Shown one piece after another: positions 44,280 to 53,888 of a DNA stretch of 64,000 bases. The notes beneath the pieces were generated by a model. It was not told the origin of the DNA, did no database searches, and saw only the letters and a program-made list of their open reading frames with translations. Origin of the DNA: CAVXDY01 sp963721335 (GTDB lineage Bacteria; Actinomycetota; Thermoleophilia; Miltoncostaeales; Miltoncostaeaceae); the NCBI GenBank assembly GCA_963721335.1, contig CAVRIV010000008.1, positions 930,001 through 994,000 of the forward strand, given 5' to 3'. Position 1 is the first letter of the stretch. Each line of letters starts with the position of its first letter. The position numbers and the translations under genes are program-made.

Positions 44280-44666
44280 TCAGTCCCGTTCGAAGACGTT
44301 CAGGATGTTGCCGTCCGGGTCCTTGAACCAGGCCGCCCTCGCGCCCGGAAGCGCGGCGATCCCGTCTTCGGTCGTGAGCCCCGGAAAGTCGTACTCCTCG
44401 AACACGACGCCCCTGTCGCGAAGCTCCCGCACCGTCGTCCCGATGTCGTCGACCTGCCAGGCGGCGAGCGTCGCCGGCGACTTGCCGGCGTTTTCCGCGG
44501 TCGGGTAGGTGAAGACACCGGTTCCGGCTCCGCAGTCGTATTCCTGGCTGCCGTCGGCAAGGGGCTCACCCACGACCGTCAGGCCGAGGAGGCCCTCGTA
44601 GAAGCCGCGAGCCCGATCGACATCCTGGACGGGAATCGCCGTCGTCACACGCTTGTCTCCCAGCAC
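44280..44666 (-). CDS. glyoxalase/VOC superfamily protein
   Basis: This is a 128-residue protein of two beta-alpha-beta-beta-beta halves: TAIPVQDVDRARGFYEGLLGL begins the first, and AWQVDDIGTTVRELRDRG then AWFKDPDGNILNVFE close the second. It lacks a clear full set of glyoxalase I metal ligands. Function (resistance, dioxygenase or lyase) is unresolved. The start is GTG at 44666 with an AGGGAG-like Shine-Dalgarno. Confidence 0.8.
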   Translation of the reverse strand: MLGDKRVTTAIPVQDVDRARGFYEGLLGLTVVGEPLADGSQEYDCGAGTGVFTYPTAENAGKSPATLAAWQVDDIGTTVRELRDRGVVFEEYDFPGLTTEDGIAALPGARAAWFKDPDGNILNVFERD

Positions 44667-44745
44667 CTCTGCACTCCCTCTGTCGCCACATGAGCTGCTC
44701 TGTCCGCACGGGCGAGTAGACCACAGAGGGGATGCTGGAATCGCC

Positions 44746-45819
44746 CTACCCGTCCGCTCCCAGCATCGAGAAGCCGGGCTTGATGACCCGGTTGATGAGC
44801 GCCAGGCGCTCGTCGAAGGGCAGGAACGCGCTCTTCATGGCGTTGATGGTCGCCCAGCGCACGTCGTCGAGGTCCCAGCCGAAGGCCTCCCCGAGGAGCA
44901 GGAACTCGCGGCTGAGGCTGGTCTCGCTCATCAACCGGTTGTCCGTGTTCACGGTCACGCGGAACCGAAGGCGCGCCAGAAGGCCGACCGGGTGGTCCGC
45001 GATCGAGGCCGCCGCGCCCACGTGGACGTTCGAGGAGGGGCACAGCTCCAGAGGGACCCGGGTGTCGCGCACGAAGGCCGCGAGCAGGCCCAGCTGATGG
45101 TCGCCGTCCGCGTCGAGGGCGATGTCGTCGATGATGCGCACCCCGTGGCCGAGGCGCTCGGCGCCGCACACGTGGAGGGCCTCGGCGATCGAGGGCAGGC
45201 CGAACCCCTCGCCGGCGTGGATGGTGATGTGGAAGTTTCCCTGCATCACGCGCGTGAAGGCGTCCAGGTGGCGCGCGGGCGGATAGCCGGCCTCGGGGCC
45301 CGCGATGTCGAACCCGCACACGCCCTGGTCGCGGTGGCGCAGGGCCAGCTCGGCGATCTCCAGGCTGCTGGCCCGCTGGCGCATCGCCGAGCACAGCACC
45401 CTGACGGTCAGGTCCCGGCCGGCGGTGGCGGTGCCGAAGCCGGCGAGCACGGCCTGGACGACCTCGTCCAGGCTCAACCCCCTCTCGATGTGCAGCTCCG
45501 GGGCGAAGCGGATCTCCGCGTACACGATGCCGTCGTCCGCCAGGTCCTCGGCGCACTCGGCGGCCACCCGCTCCAGGGCCTCGGGCGTCTGCATCACCCC
45601 GACCGTGTGGGCGAACGTCTCCAGGTAGAGCCCCAGGTCGTTGCGGTTGGCGCCCCGCGAGATGACCTCGCGCAGCTCCCCGGGGTCGCTCGTGGGCAGG
45701 TCGCGGTAGCCGGTCTCCGCCGCGAGCTCCACGATCGTCTGCGGCCGGAGGCCTCCGTCGAGGTGATCGTGCAGCAGCACCTTCGGGGCCCGCCGGACGT
45801 TCTCGTCGTCGATTCTCAT
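44746..45819 (-). CDS. add: adenosine deaminase
   Basis: This enzyme deaminates adenosine and deoxyadenosine to inosine forms that feed purine nucleoside phosphorylase. The 357-residue TIM-barrel has the zinc ligands HDHLDG at 17-22, HAGEG with catalytic Glu, ERLGHG, CPSSNVHVG and the Asp-containing NTDN. TACCGT lies six bases before the ATG (leaderless). It is divergent from the HAD hydrolase gene, whose own -10 lies 35 bases away. Confidence 0.94.
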   Translation of the reverse strand: MRIDDENVRRAPKVLLHDHLDGGLRPQTIVELAAETGYRDLPTSDPGELREVISRGANRNDLGLYLETFAHTVGVMQTPEALERVAAECAEDLADDGIVYAEIRFAPELHIERGLSLDEVVQAVLAGFGTATAGRDLTVRVLCSAMRQRASSLEIAELALRHRDQGVCGFDIAGPEAGYPPARHLDAFTRVMQGNFHITIHAGEGFGLPSIAEALHVCGAERLGHGVRIIDDIALDADGDHQLGLLAAFVRDTRVPLELCPSSNVHVGAAASIADHPVGLLARLRFRVTVNTDNRLMSETSLSREFLLLGEAFGWDLDDVRWATINAMKSAFLPFDERLALINRVIKPGFSMLGADG

Positions 45820-45825
45820 GGCCGA

Positions 45826-45871
45826 ACGGTATCGACGGCCAGGGTGGGCCAGCCTTGGCCCCCTCTACACT
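45826..45871. promoter_or_regulatory. divergent leaderless promoters of add and the HAD gene
   Basis: On the minus strand TACCGT (45826-45831) is six bases before the add ATG. On the plus strand TACACT (45866-45871) is seven bases before the ATG at 45879. No clear -35 elements are visible. Confidence 0.45.
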
Positions 45872-45878
45872 CAACCGC

Positions 45879-46581
45879 ATGGCGATCGACGTGGTGGGCA
45901 TCGACGGGGACGACACCCTCTGGCACAGCGAGGGGCACTACACCCTGACCGAGCAGCGCTACTGCGAGCTGCTGGCACCGTGGGTGGACCCCGAGGAGCG
46001 TCTCCACGGCCCTGCTCGCCACCGAGCGGCGCAACCTGGCCCTGTTCGGCTACGGGGTCAAGGGCTTCACGCTCTCGATGATCGAGACCGCCCTCACGAT
46101 CACGGAGCACCGCATCGACGGCGCGCACATGGAGAAGATCGTCTCCCTGGGCAAGGAGCTGCTGGAGCACCCGGTGGAGCTGCTCGACGGGGTGTCGGAG
46201 ACGCTGGACGTGCTCGGGCAGCGCCACCGGCTCGTCCTCATCACCAAGGGCGACCTCTTCCACCAGGAGTCCAAGGTGGCCGCGTCGGGCGTGGCCGAGC
46301 GCTTCGAGAACGTCGAGATCGTGGCCGAGAAGGACGCCGCCACCTACGCCCGCGTGCTGAGGCGCATGGGGGCCTCCCCGGAGGCCTTCTGCATGATCGG
46401 GAACTCGGTGCGGTCGGACATCGCCCCGGTGCTGGAGCTGGGCGGCGCGGGGATCCACGTGCCCTACCACGTGACCTGGGCCCTCGAGACGGCCGAGCTG
46501 GAGGAGTCCCACCCGCGCCTTGCCCAGGTGACCGAGATCCGGCAGGCGCCGGCCGCCCTCGACCTGCTGGCCGCCGCCTGA
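45879..46581 (+). CDS. HAD-family hydrolase, frameshifted near 45999
   Basis: This is a haloacid dehalogenase-like phosphatase of about 233 residues, beginning IDVVGIDGDDTLWHSEGHY with the nucleophile in DGDDTLW. Its later motifs LVLITKGDLFHQESK and MIGNSVRSDIAPVLELGG are in another frame. An extra base near 45999 (GAGGAGCGTCTCC) splits the gene; the length is 3n+1. Related proteins are annotated as nucleotidase-like hydrolases, which would suit this nucleoside cluster, but the substrate is not shown by the sequence. Confidence 0.8.
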
Positions 46582-46583
46582 CC

Positions 46584-46994
46584 GTGGTGAGCGTGGACTG
46601 GCCGACGCTGCGGCGCGAGGCGCGGGCGATGACGGAGCGGTCCTACGCCCCCTACTCGGGCGTGCTGGTGGGAGCGAGCGGCGTGACCGACGACGGGCGG
46701 CTGGTGCGCGGCTGCAACGTGGAGAACGCCAGCTACGGCGTGACGCTCTGCGCCGAGTGCGGGCTGGTCTCCGACCTCGCCTCCTCCGGGGGCGGGCGGC
46801 TGGTGGCCGTGGCGATCGTGGCCGGCGACGGCCGCCCGCTGGCGCCCTGCGGGCGCTGCCGCCAGCTGCTGTACGAGCACGGCGGGCCGGCGCTGCTGGT
46901 GGATGGCGGGGAGGACGCTCCGCCCACGACGCTCGGCGACCTCCTGCCCGGGGCCTTCGGGCCCGCCGACGTGGAGGCCCGCGCCGGCCGATGA
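46584..46994 (+). CDS. cdd: cytidine deaminase
   Basis: Cdd converts (deoxy)cytidine to (deoxy)uridine. The 136-residue protein has SYAPYSGVLVGAS, NVENASYGVTLCAECG with the zinc Cys and catalytic Glu, and PCGRCRQLLYE with two zinc Cys. GTG codons at 46584 and 46587 are both possible starts. It begins 2 bp after the HAD gene and overlaps deoA by 4 bp (ATGA). Confidence 0.95.
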   Translation: MVSVDWPTLRREARAMTERSYAPYSGVLVGASGVTDDGRLVRGCNVENASYGVTLCAECGLVSDLASSGGGRLVAVAIVAGDGRPLAPCGRCRQLLYEHGGPALLVDGGEDAPPTTLGDLLPGAFGPADVEARAGR

Positions 46995-48274
46995 CCCCCT
47001 CGGCCGTGGACGTCATCCGCGCCAAGCGCGACGGCGAGGAGCTCTCCGACGAGTGGATCCGCTGGTTCCTCGACGCGTACACGCGCGGCGCGGTCGCCGA
47101 CGAGCAGGCCTCGGCGCTGCTCATGGCGGTGTTCTTCCGCGGCCTCTCCACCCGCGAGCTCGCCACCTGGACCGACGCGATGATCCGCTCCGGGGAGCGC
47201 CTCGACCTCTCCTCGGTGCCCTTCCCCACGGTCGACAAGCACTCCACCGGCGGCGTGGGCGACAAGATCTCGCTGCCGCTGTGCCCGCTGGTGGCGGCCT
47301 GCGGGGCGGCGGTCCCGCAACTGTCGGGCCGTGGGCTGGGGCACACCGGCGGGACCCTCGACAAGCTCGAGGCGATCCCCGGTTTCCGGGTGGACCTGAC
47401 CGGCCCGCAGTTCATCCGGCAGCTGGCCGAGCTGGGGGCGGTGATCTGCTCGGCGGGCCCCGACCTGGCGCCCGCCGACCGCAAGCTCTACGCGCTCCGC
47501 GACGTGACGAGCACGGTTGACTCCATCCCGCTGATCGCCAGCTCGATCATGTCCAAGAAGATCGCCGAGGGCACGGCGGCCCTGGTGCTCGACGTGAAGG
47601 TGGGGATCGGCGCCTTCATGCGCGACCGCGACCGGGCGGGCGAGCTGGCGCGCACGATGGTGGAGCTGGGCGAGGCCCACGGGGTGCGCACCACCGCCCT
47701 CCTGACCGACATGGACACCCCCCTCGGGCGCACCGCGGGCAACGCTCTGGAGGTGCGCGAGTCGGTCGAGGTCCTCGCCGGGGGCGGCCCGCCCGACGTG
47801 GTCGAGGTGACGCTGGCGCTCGCCCGCGAGATGCTGGACCTGGCGGGCATCGACGCCGACCCCGCGGACGGGCTGCGCGACGGCCGCGCCATGGATCGCT
47901 GGCGCCGGATGGTGCGGGCCCAGGGGGGCGACCCCGACGCTCCTCTCCCGGCGGCGGCCCTCGTGGAGGAGATCCGCGCCGATTCGGCCGGGGTCGTCGA
48001 GCGGGTGGACGCCCTCGCGGTGGGCGTGGCCGCGAGCCGGCTGGGCGCCGGGCGCGAGCGCAAGGACGAGCCGGTGAGCGCCGGGGCGGGCGTGGTCCTG
48101 CGCGTGGCGCCCGGAGACTCGGTGACGGCGGGACAGCCTCTGGCCGAGCTGCACGCCGACGACGGGGCCCACCTGGAGGCCGGCAGGACGGCCTTCGCCG
48201 GCGCGATCCGGATCGGGTCCACGCCACCCGCGGCAGCCCCTCGCATCATCGAGCGGATCTCGGCGATTCGGTGA
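46991..48274 (+). CDS. deoA: thymidine phosphorylase (pyrimidine nucleoside phosphorylase)
   Basis: This enzyme phosphorolyses thymidine and deoxyuridine, giving deoxyribose 1-phosphate for the mutase and DeoC. The 427-residue protein has DKHSTGGVGDKISLPL (phosphate site), the family signature SGRGLGHTGGTLDKLE, SSIMSKKIAEG and a C-terminal barrel-like domain with RKDEPVSAGAG. It is in an operon with the HAD gene and cdd. Confidence 0.95.
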   Translation: MTPSAVDVIRAKRDGEELSDEWIRWFLDAYTRGAVADEQASALLMAVFFRGLSTRELATWTDAMIRSGERLDLSSVPFPTVDKHSTGGVGDKISLPLCPLVAACGAAVPQLSGRGLGHTGGTLDKLEAIPGFRVDLTGPQFIRQLAELGAVICSAGPDLAPADRKLYALRDVTSTVDSIPLIASSIMSKKIAEGTAALVLDVKVGIGAFMRDRDRAGELARTMVELGEAHGVRTTALLTDMDTPLGRTAGNALEVRESVEVLAGGGPPDVVEVTLALAREMLDLAGIDADPADGLRDGRAMDRWRRMVRAQGGDPDAPLPAAALVEEIRADSAGVVERVDALAVGVAASRLGAGRERKDEPVSAGAGVVLRVAPGDSVTAGQPLAELHADDGAHLEAGRTAFAGAIRIGSTPPAAAPRIIERISAIR

Positions 48275-48341
48275 CCCCCGCCCGCCGCTCAGCGCGGGCG
48301 ATGTTGCCGACGGGCGGTATCGCCGGGGGGGCGGGAGGCTG

Positions 48342-48347
48342 TATAAG
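48342..48347 (+). promoter_or_regulatory. possible -10 box of the nucleoside transporter operon
   Basis: TATAAG lies 63 bases before the lipoprotein start at 48410, in the 135-bp gap after deoA. There is no convincing -35. Confidence 0.35.
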
Positions 48348-48409
48348 GCCCGCACGACATTTCGGCGCCCGGGACGGGCCGCCGAGAAACCGCGTATCGA
48401 GGAGATGGG

Positions 48410-49452
48410 ATGAGAGCGCGACGCTGGAGGGTGCTGGCGGGACTCATGGCGGTGTTGGCGCCGTCGTCCTCGTCGCCGCCGCCTGTGGCGACGACGATGA
48501 CGAGGCGGGTGGCGGAGGGACCACGGCCGCGGCGACGTCCGACCTGAAGGTCGGGCTGGTCAGCGACGTCGGCAAGTTCAACGACCGCTCCTTCAACCAG
48601 TCCGGTCTCGAGGGCCTGGAGAAGGCCGAGGCCGAGCTGGGTGTCGAGGGACGCCCGATCGAGTCGGCGGCGGCCAGCGACTACATCCCCAACCTCAGCA
48701 CCCTCGCCCGGGGCGGCTACGACCTAACGATCGGGCAGGGCTTCCTGATGGCCGACGCCATGAACACGGTCGCCGGCCAGTTCCCGGACTCGAACTTCGC
48801 GATCGTGGACTTCGGGAACGCGGGGCTGAAGGACAAGCCGGCCAACGTCCGCGGCCTGACCTTCGCGACCAACGAGAACAGCTACCTGATCGGGTACATG
48901 GCGGCGAAGTTCATCCAGGAGCAGGGCGGCAAGCAGGTCATCAGCGCCGTCGGCGGCCAGGAGATCCCGACCGTCAGCATCTTCCTCGCCGGCTATGCGG
49001 CGGGCGCGAAGGCGGCCAACCCCGACATCCAGGTTCTGGAGGGCTACTCGCAGGAGTTCGTCGCCCAGGCGCCCTGCAAGGAGATCGCGCTCGACCAGAT
49101 CTCCAAGGGTTCGCAGGTGGTCTTCCAGGTGGCCGGCAACTGCGGCCTCGGCGCGCTGTCGGCGGCCGCCGACGAGGGCGTCTGGGGGATCGGCGTCGAC
49201 CGCGACCAGTCGGATCTCGGCGACCACATCCTCACCAGCGCCGTGAAGCGGGTGGACACGTCGGTGTTCGAGACCGTCAAGGCGGTCCAGGACGGCACCT
49301 TCAAGGGCGGCGAGGACGCGACCTTCGATCTCGCCAACGAGGGCGTCGCCATCGGCACCACCAGCCCGGAGGTGTCGCAGGCCATCCTCGACGAGGTCGA
49401 GGGGCTCAAGCAGCAGATCATCGACGGGGAGATCACGGTCCCCACCCAGTAG
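48410..49452 (+). CDS. BMP-family nucleoside-binding lipoprotein, frameshifted in the signal peptide
   Basis: This is the substrate-binding lipoprotein of a BmpA/NupN-type nucleoside ABC transporter, about 347 residues. ATG 48410 with GGAG upstream gives MRARRWRVLAGLMAV. A missing G near 48455 then shifts to VGAVVLVAAACGDDDDEAGGG, which supplies the lipobox AAAC. The mature domain has KVGLVSDVGKFNDRSFNQ, the nucleoside-binding signature of BMP proteins, and GVDRDQSDLGDHILTSAVK. Total length is 3n+2. The downstream ATPase and permease genes confirm the role. Confidence 0.9.
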
Positions 49453-49474
49453 CGCCGGTCACGACGCACCGGTC

Positions 49475-51040
49475 GTGAGGCCGACCACCGAGCACCAAGC
49501 TCCTCCGGCGCCGCGCGCGCCGGGGGAGACGGTGCTGGAGATGACCGGGATCACGAAGCGCTACCCGGGGGTGGTCGCCGCCGACGACATCCACTTCGAC
49601 CTCCGGCGCGGCGAGGTGCACGCGCTGCTCGGTGAGAACGGCGCCGGCAAGTCCACCCTGATGAACGTCCTCTACGGGCTCACCAGGCCGGACGAGGGCG
49701 AGATCCGCGTGCGGGGGGAGCGCGTCGAGATCGCCTCACCGAGCGACGCGATCGCGCTCGGGATCGGCATGGTCCACCAGCACTTCATGCTCATCCCGGT
49801 CATGACCGTGGCCGAGAACATCGTGCTGGCCATCGAGCCCACCGAGCGAGGAGTGCTGATCGACCGTGCCGAGGCCTCGGCACGGGTCAAGGACATCTCC
49901 GACCGCTTCGGGCTCTCGGTCGACCCCGACGCGCTGGTCGAGGACATCACGGTGGGCATGGAGCAGCGGGTGGAGATCCTGAAGGCGCTCTACCGCGGCG
50001 CCGAGATCCTCATCCTCGACGAGCCCACCGCAGTCCTGACGCCGCAGGAGGCGCTGGAGCTGGCGGAGATCCTGCGCAGCCTCACGGCCCAGGGGACGTC
50101 GGTCATCTTCATCACCCACAAGCTCAACGAGGTGCTGGAGATCGCCGACCGGGTGACCGTGCTGCGACGCGGCAAGTACATCGCGACCGAGGCCACGGCG
50201 GGCGCGACCGAGGCGAGCCTCGCGCGGTTCATGGTGGGCCGCGACGTGGTGCTGTCGATCGACAAGGCCCCCGCGAAGCCCGCGCAGCCTCGCCTGGTGG
50301 TGCAGGACCTCGTCGTCCACGACGACCGCGGGCTCGAGGCGGTGAGCGGCCTCTCGCTCCAGGTGGCGGCGGGGGAGATCGTCGGCCTCGCCGGCGTCGA
50401 CGGCAACGGCCAGGCCGAGCTCATCGACGCCATCACGGGCCTCCGCTCTCCGACCTCGGGCACGATCACCGCTGACGGCCAGGACATCACCGGGGCGACC
50501 CCGCACGCGGTGCTCGAGGCCGGCGTCGGCCACATCCCGACCGACCGCCAGCGCCGCGGGCTGGTGCTCGACTTCACCCTGGCCGAGAACATGGTGCTGC
50601 ACGACTTCGACAGGCCCCCCTCCTCCCGCCACGGCTGGCTCTTCCCGCGGCGCATCGAGTCCGCGGCCGCGCCCCTGCTCACCGAGTTCGACGTGCGCGG
50701 AGGGGGTGCGAAGGCCGCGGCCGGCTCGCTGTCGGGCGGCAACCAGCAGAAGGTGATCATCGCGCGGGAGGTGTCGCGCGACCCGGCCGTGCTGGTCGCC
50801 TCGCAGCCCACCCGCGGGCTCGACGTCGGGGCGATCGAGTACGTGCACCGGCGCCTGGTGACCGAGCGTGACGAGGGCCGCGCGATCCTGCTGGTCTCGC
50901 TCGAGCTCGAGGAGGTGCTGTCGCTCTCCGACCGCATCCTCGTGATCTACGAGGGGCGCATCGTCGCGGAGTTCCCCTCCGGCGCCAGCCGTGAGGCCCT
51001 CGGCGGGGCGATGCTCGGGGCCCGGTCCGAGGCGCCGTGA
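49475..51040 (+). CDS. nucleoside ABC transporter ATP-binding protein (double NBD)
   Basis: This 521-residue protein with two fused nucleotide-binding domains resembles NupO/RbsA. The first has Walker A GENGAGKST (53-61), the signature-like DITVGMEQRVEIL and Walker B LILDEPTAVLTPQE. The second has GVDGNGQAE in place of Walker A, which is normal for this subfamily, and LSGGNQQKVIIARE. The start is GTG 49475, 22 bp after the lipoprotein gene. It overlaps the permease gene as GTGA. Confidence 0.94.
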   Translation: MRPTTEHQAPPAPRAPGETVLEMTGITKRYPGVVAADDIHFDLRRGEVHALLGENGAGKSTLMNVLYGLTRPDEGEIRVRGERVEIASPSDAIALGIGMVHQHFMLIPVMTVAENIVLAIEPTERGVLIDRAEASARVKDISDRFGLSVDPDALVEDITVGMEQRVEILKALYRGAEILILDEPTAVLTPQEALELAEILRSLTAQGTSVIFITHKLNEVLEIADRVTVLRRGKYIATEATAGATEASLARFMVGRDVVLSIDKAPAKPAQPRLVVQDLVVHDDRGLEAVSGLSLQVAAGEIVGLAGVDGNGQAELIDAITGLRSPTSGTITADGQDITGATPHAVLEAGVGHIPTDRQRRGLVLDFTLAENMVLHDFDRPPSSRHGWLFPRRIESAAAPLLTEFDVRGGGAKAAAGSLSGGNQQKVIIAREVSRDPAVLVASQPTRGLDVGAIEYVHRRLVTERDEGRAILLVSLELEEVLSLSDRILVIYEGRIVAEFPSGASREALGGAMLGARSEAP

Positions 51041-53550
51041 GCACCACCGCCCCACCCGCGCCACCACCCCAGTCGCCCTATCCGGCTCCCGACCAGGAGC
51101 CCGGCCGCCTGCGCCGCTGGCTCGCGCCGGAGAGCGGCGGCGTCATCACGTCGATCATCACGACGATCCTGGCCTTCCTCATCGGCGGCGTGGTGGTGGC
51201 GGCGACCGGCCACAACCCGCTGACCACCTACAAGGGCATCTTCAACGGGACCGGGCTCAACTGGTTCTTCCCCTGGGTGGGCGGCACCGAGCGTGACAAC
51301 GCGGCCTTCAACCTCCAGCAGACCCTGCTCCTCACCACCACGCTGATGCTGACCGGGCTGGCGGTCGCGTTCGCCTTCCGCTGCGGGCTGTTCAACATCG
51401 GCGGTCAGGGCCAGTGGACCATGGGCGCGATCGTCTCGGTCTGGGTGGGCTCGTCGTGGGCCGGCCTCGCAGCCCCGGCCCACATCTTCCTGGCGATCCT
51501 CCTCGCGACGCTGGCCGGCGCCGCCTGGGCGGGCATCGCCGGGTTCCTGAAGGCCACGGTCGGCGCCCACGAGGTGATCACCACGATCATGCTCAACTGG
51601 ATCGCCTACTGGGTCGGCAGCTATCTCTTCGGCATCGGCGGACCGCTGCAGAACGACGTGCCCGCCCAGAGCACGGTGCCGATCTCGAACGACGTCGTCG
51701 AGTCGGTGCGCCTGCCCGTGTTCTGGGGCGACCCCGAGCTCCAGGGCCTCAGCATCGGCATCTTCATCGCCGTCGGCGCGCTCGTGGCCTACTGGCTGAT
51801 CCTGTCGCGCACGACCCTCGGCTTCCGGGTGCGGACCGTGGGCCGCAACCCGGAGGCCGCCCGCTACGGCGGCATCAGCGTGGCCCGCAGCTACTTCCTG
51901 GCGATGGCGATCTCGGGCGCGTTCGCGGGCCTGGCCGGCGCCATGGACATCCTGGGCTGGCAGTTCCGGCTCGGCACCCTCGACGTCCAGAACTCGATCG
52001 TCGGCTTCATCGGCATCGCCGTGGCGCTGCTCGGGCGCAACACGGCCGTCGGGGTGGCGTTCGCCGCGCTGCTGTTCGGCGCGCTCCTCTACGGCACCTC
52101 GTCGCGCAGCCTCGACCCGGAGATCTTCGACCCGAGCCTCGCCGGCAACCTCACCACGATGATCCAGGCGCTGGTGCTGCTGTTCATCGGGGCCGACGTG
52201 CTGATCCTCTACCTCTGGAACCGCAGGGGCCGGCCGCGTCCCCGCCTGCCGCACCTGCTGCGGCGTCATCGCCTGCCGCCCGAGGTGGCGACGGCGAGCG
52301 TCATCGCCGTGGAGGGCGCCACATCGCGCCCCGCCGGGCCCCCGGTGCTCGACCGGGTCCGCGACTGGGCGCTCGCCCGCGTCCCACGCGGCGCCAAGGC
52401 GACCGGCATCGCCGCGATCGCCCTCGCGGTCATCGCAGGCTGGATCGCCGTGCCGCCGGTGGCGGCGCGGAACGCGGCCGTCCCGATCGTGCTCGCGGCG
52501 TGCGCCCTCGCCCTCGGGGCGTGGACGACCTGGAAGGGCAGCCGCCGCCTCGGGATCACGGCGATGGTGCTGGCGCTCGTCTTCGGTGCGCTGGGAGTCG
52601 CGGCGACGATCTCGAGCGTCGCCAACCTGGAGTCGGTCTTCGTGTGGTCGGCCCTGACCGCCGCGATGCTCCGCTACGCGACGCCGCTCATCTTCGCGGC
52701 CGTCGGCGGCATGTTCTCCGAGCGCAGCGGGGTGGTGAACATCGGGCTCGAGGGAATGCTGCTGATGGGCTGCTTCTTCGGCGTCCTCGGCGCCGACAAG
52801 TTCGGATCGTGGGTCGCGGGGGTGCTGCTGGCCGCCGTCGCCGGGGGCGCGCTCGCGGCGATCCACGCGGTCATCTCGATCCACCTCCGCGCCGACCAGA
52901 TCCTCAGCGGCACGGCGGTCTGGTTCCTGGCGATCGGCCTGACCGGCTACCTGTTCATCGACATCTACGGCCCGGAGGGCGTGCCGGGCAGCATCCCGGG
53001 GATCCCCGACGTCGAGCTCGGCTTCCTCGACGGGGTGCCGTTCTTCGGCGAGGCGTTCGGCAGCCTGGACCTGATGATCTGGGTCGCGTTCGTGCTGGTC
53101 ATCGCGTCCTACTTCGTGATCTTCCGGACCCCCTGGGGGCTGCGCCTGCGCTCGGTGGGCGAGCACCCCCGGGCCGCGGAGACCGTGGGCCTGTCGGTCT
53201 ACAAGATCCGCTACACCGCGGTGATCCTGTCCGGCGTCCTCGCCGGGCTCGGGGGCGCGTTCCTGTCGATCGGGTTCGTCAACTCGTTCAGCGAGAGGAT
53301 GACCGCCGGCATCGGCTTCATCGCGCTCGCGGCGCTGATCTTCGGCAACTGGCGCCCGAAGGGCCTCTTCCTCGCATGCCTGCTGTTCGGCTTCTCCAGC
53401 GCCGTGGCGGACCGGCTGCCGGTCTACTCCGACTCGCTCGCCGTGCTCTTCGAGATCCTGCCGTACGTCCTGACGCTGATCGCGGTCGCCGGCGTGGTCG
53501 GCCGGCCGCGCCCGCCCGCCGCCGTCGGCCTCCCCTACGTCCGCAGCTGA
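51037..53550 (+). CDS. fused nucleoside ABC transporter permease (NupP-NupQ-like fusion)
   Basis: This is a membrane protein of 837 residues with two BPD_transp_2-type permease halves in one chain. The first half (about 35-395) has FRCGLFNIGGQGQWTMGA, AHEVITTIMLNWIAYW and TTLGFRVRTVGRNPEAARYGG. A basic linker (about 395-440) is followed by about three extra hydrophobic segments (440-525). The second half (about 530-830) has SERSGVVNIGLEGMLLMG, LSGTAVWFLAIGL-like helices and GLRLRSVGEHPRAAETVG. In other bacteria these are two genes. The frame is continuous with no stop or ribosome binding site at the junction, so the fusion seems genuine. Confidence 0.93.
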   Translation: MSTTAPPAPPPQSPYPAPDQEPGRLRRWLAPESGGVITSIITTILAFLIGGVVVAATGHNPLTTYKGIFNGTGLNWFFPWVGGTERDNAAFNLQQTLLLTTTLMLTGLAVAFAFRCGLFNIGGQGQWTMGAIVSVWVGSSWAGLAAPAHIFLAILLATLAGAAWAGIAGFLKATVGAHEVITTIMLNWIAYWVGSYLFGIGGPLQNDVPAQSTVPISNDVVESVRLPVFWGDPELQGLSIGIFIAVGALVAYWLILSRTTLGFRVRTVGRNPEAARYGGISVARSYFLAMAISGAFAGLAGAMDILGWQFRLGTLDVQNSIVGFIGIAVALLGRNTAVGVAFAALLFGALLYGTSSRSLDPEIFDPSLAGNLTTMIQALVLLFIGADVLILYLWNRRGRPRPRLPHLLRRHRLPPEVATASVIAVEGATSRPAGPPVLDRVRDWALARVPRGAKATGIAAIALAVIAGWIAVPPVAARNAAVPIVLAACALALGAWTTWKGSRRLGITAMVLALVFGALGVAATISSVANLESVFVWSALTAAMLRYATPLIFAAVGGMFSERSGVVNIGLEGMLLMGCFFGVLGADKFGSWVAGVLLAAVAGGALAAIHAVISIHLRADQILSGTAVWFLAIGLTGYLFIDIYGPEGVPGSIPGIPDVELGFLDGVPFFGEAFGSLDLMIWVAFVLVIASYFVIFRTPWGLRLRSVGEHPRAAETVGLSVYKIRYTAVILSGVLAGLGGAFLSIGFVNSFSERMTAGIGFIALAALIFGNWRPKGLFLACLLFGFSSAVADRLPVYSDSLAVLFEILPYVLTLIAVAGVVGRPRPPAAVGLPYVRS

Positions 53551-53557
53551 CCGGGGC

Positions 53558-53884
53558 TCAGGACCCCCGGTAGGTCGTGTACGACCAGGGGGAGACGAGC
53601 AGCGGCACGTGAAGGTGGGCGGAAGAGTCGCTCACGGTGAAGCGCACGGGCACCTCGTCGAGGAACCCGTCCTCGCCCGCGAAGTAGGCGCCCACGGCGA
53701 AGGTGATCTCGTACACGCCGGGGACGAGCCCGGCGCCCTCGACCAGGGGGACGCCCGTGCGCCCGTCGGCGTTCGTGACCGCCTGCGCCACCACCTTGCC
53801 CTCCCGCCGCACGGTGAGCAGGATCCCGGCGGCCGGGCGGCCCCGGGCGGTGTCGAGCACGTGGGTGGTGAGGCGGCCGGCCAC
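53558..53884 (-). CDS. uraH: 5-hydroxyisourate hydrolase
   Basis: UraH opens 5-hydroxyisourate, the product of uricase, to OHCU. The 108-residue transthyretin-like protein has THVLDTARGRPAAGI at the N-terminus (catalytic His), the Arg-containing NADGRT, HVPLLVSPWSYTTYRGS at the C-terminus, and the YRGS tail that distinguishes it from transthyretin. The start is GTG at 53884, 4 bp after the uricase stop, so the pair is one operon. Confidence 0.95.
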   Translation of the reverse strand: MAGRLTTHVLDTARGRPAAGILLTVRREGKVVAQAVTNADGRTGVPLVEGAGLVPGVYEITFAVGAYFAGEDGFLDEVPVRFTVSDSSAHLHVPLLVSPWSYTTYRGS

Positions 53885-53888
53885 CGGG

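Noticed and set aside
48283..48300. Terminator after deoA
   Set aside because: GCCCGC/GCGGGC can pair, but the stem is only 6 bp with no T-run, so it is too weak to call in this GC-rich context.
49475..51040. Loss of the second Walker A motif as inactivation of the ABC ATPase
   Set aside because: A degenerate second nucleotide-binding site is normal for the RbsA/NupO-type double ATPases.
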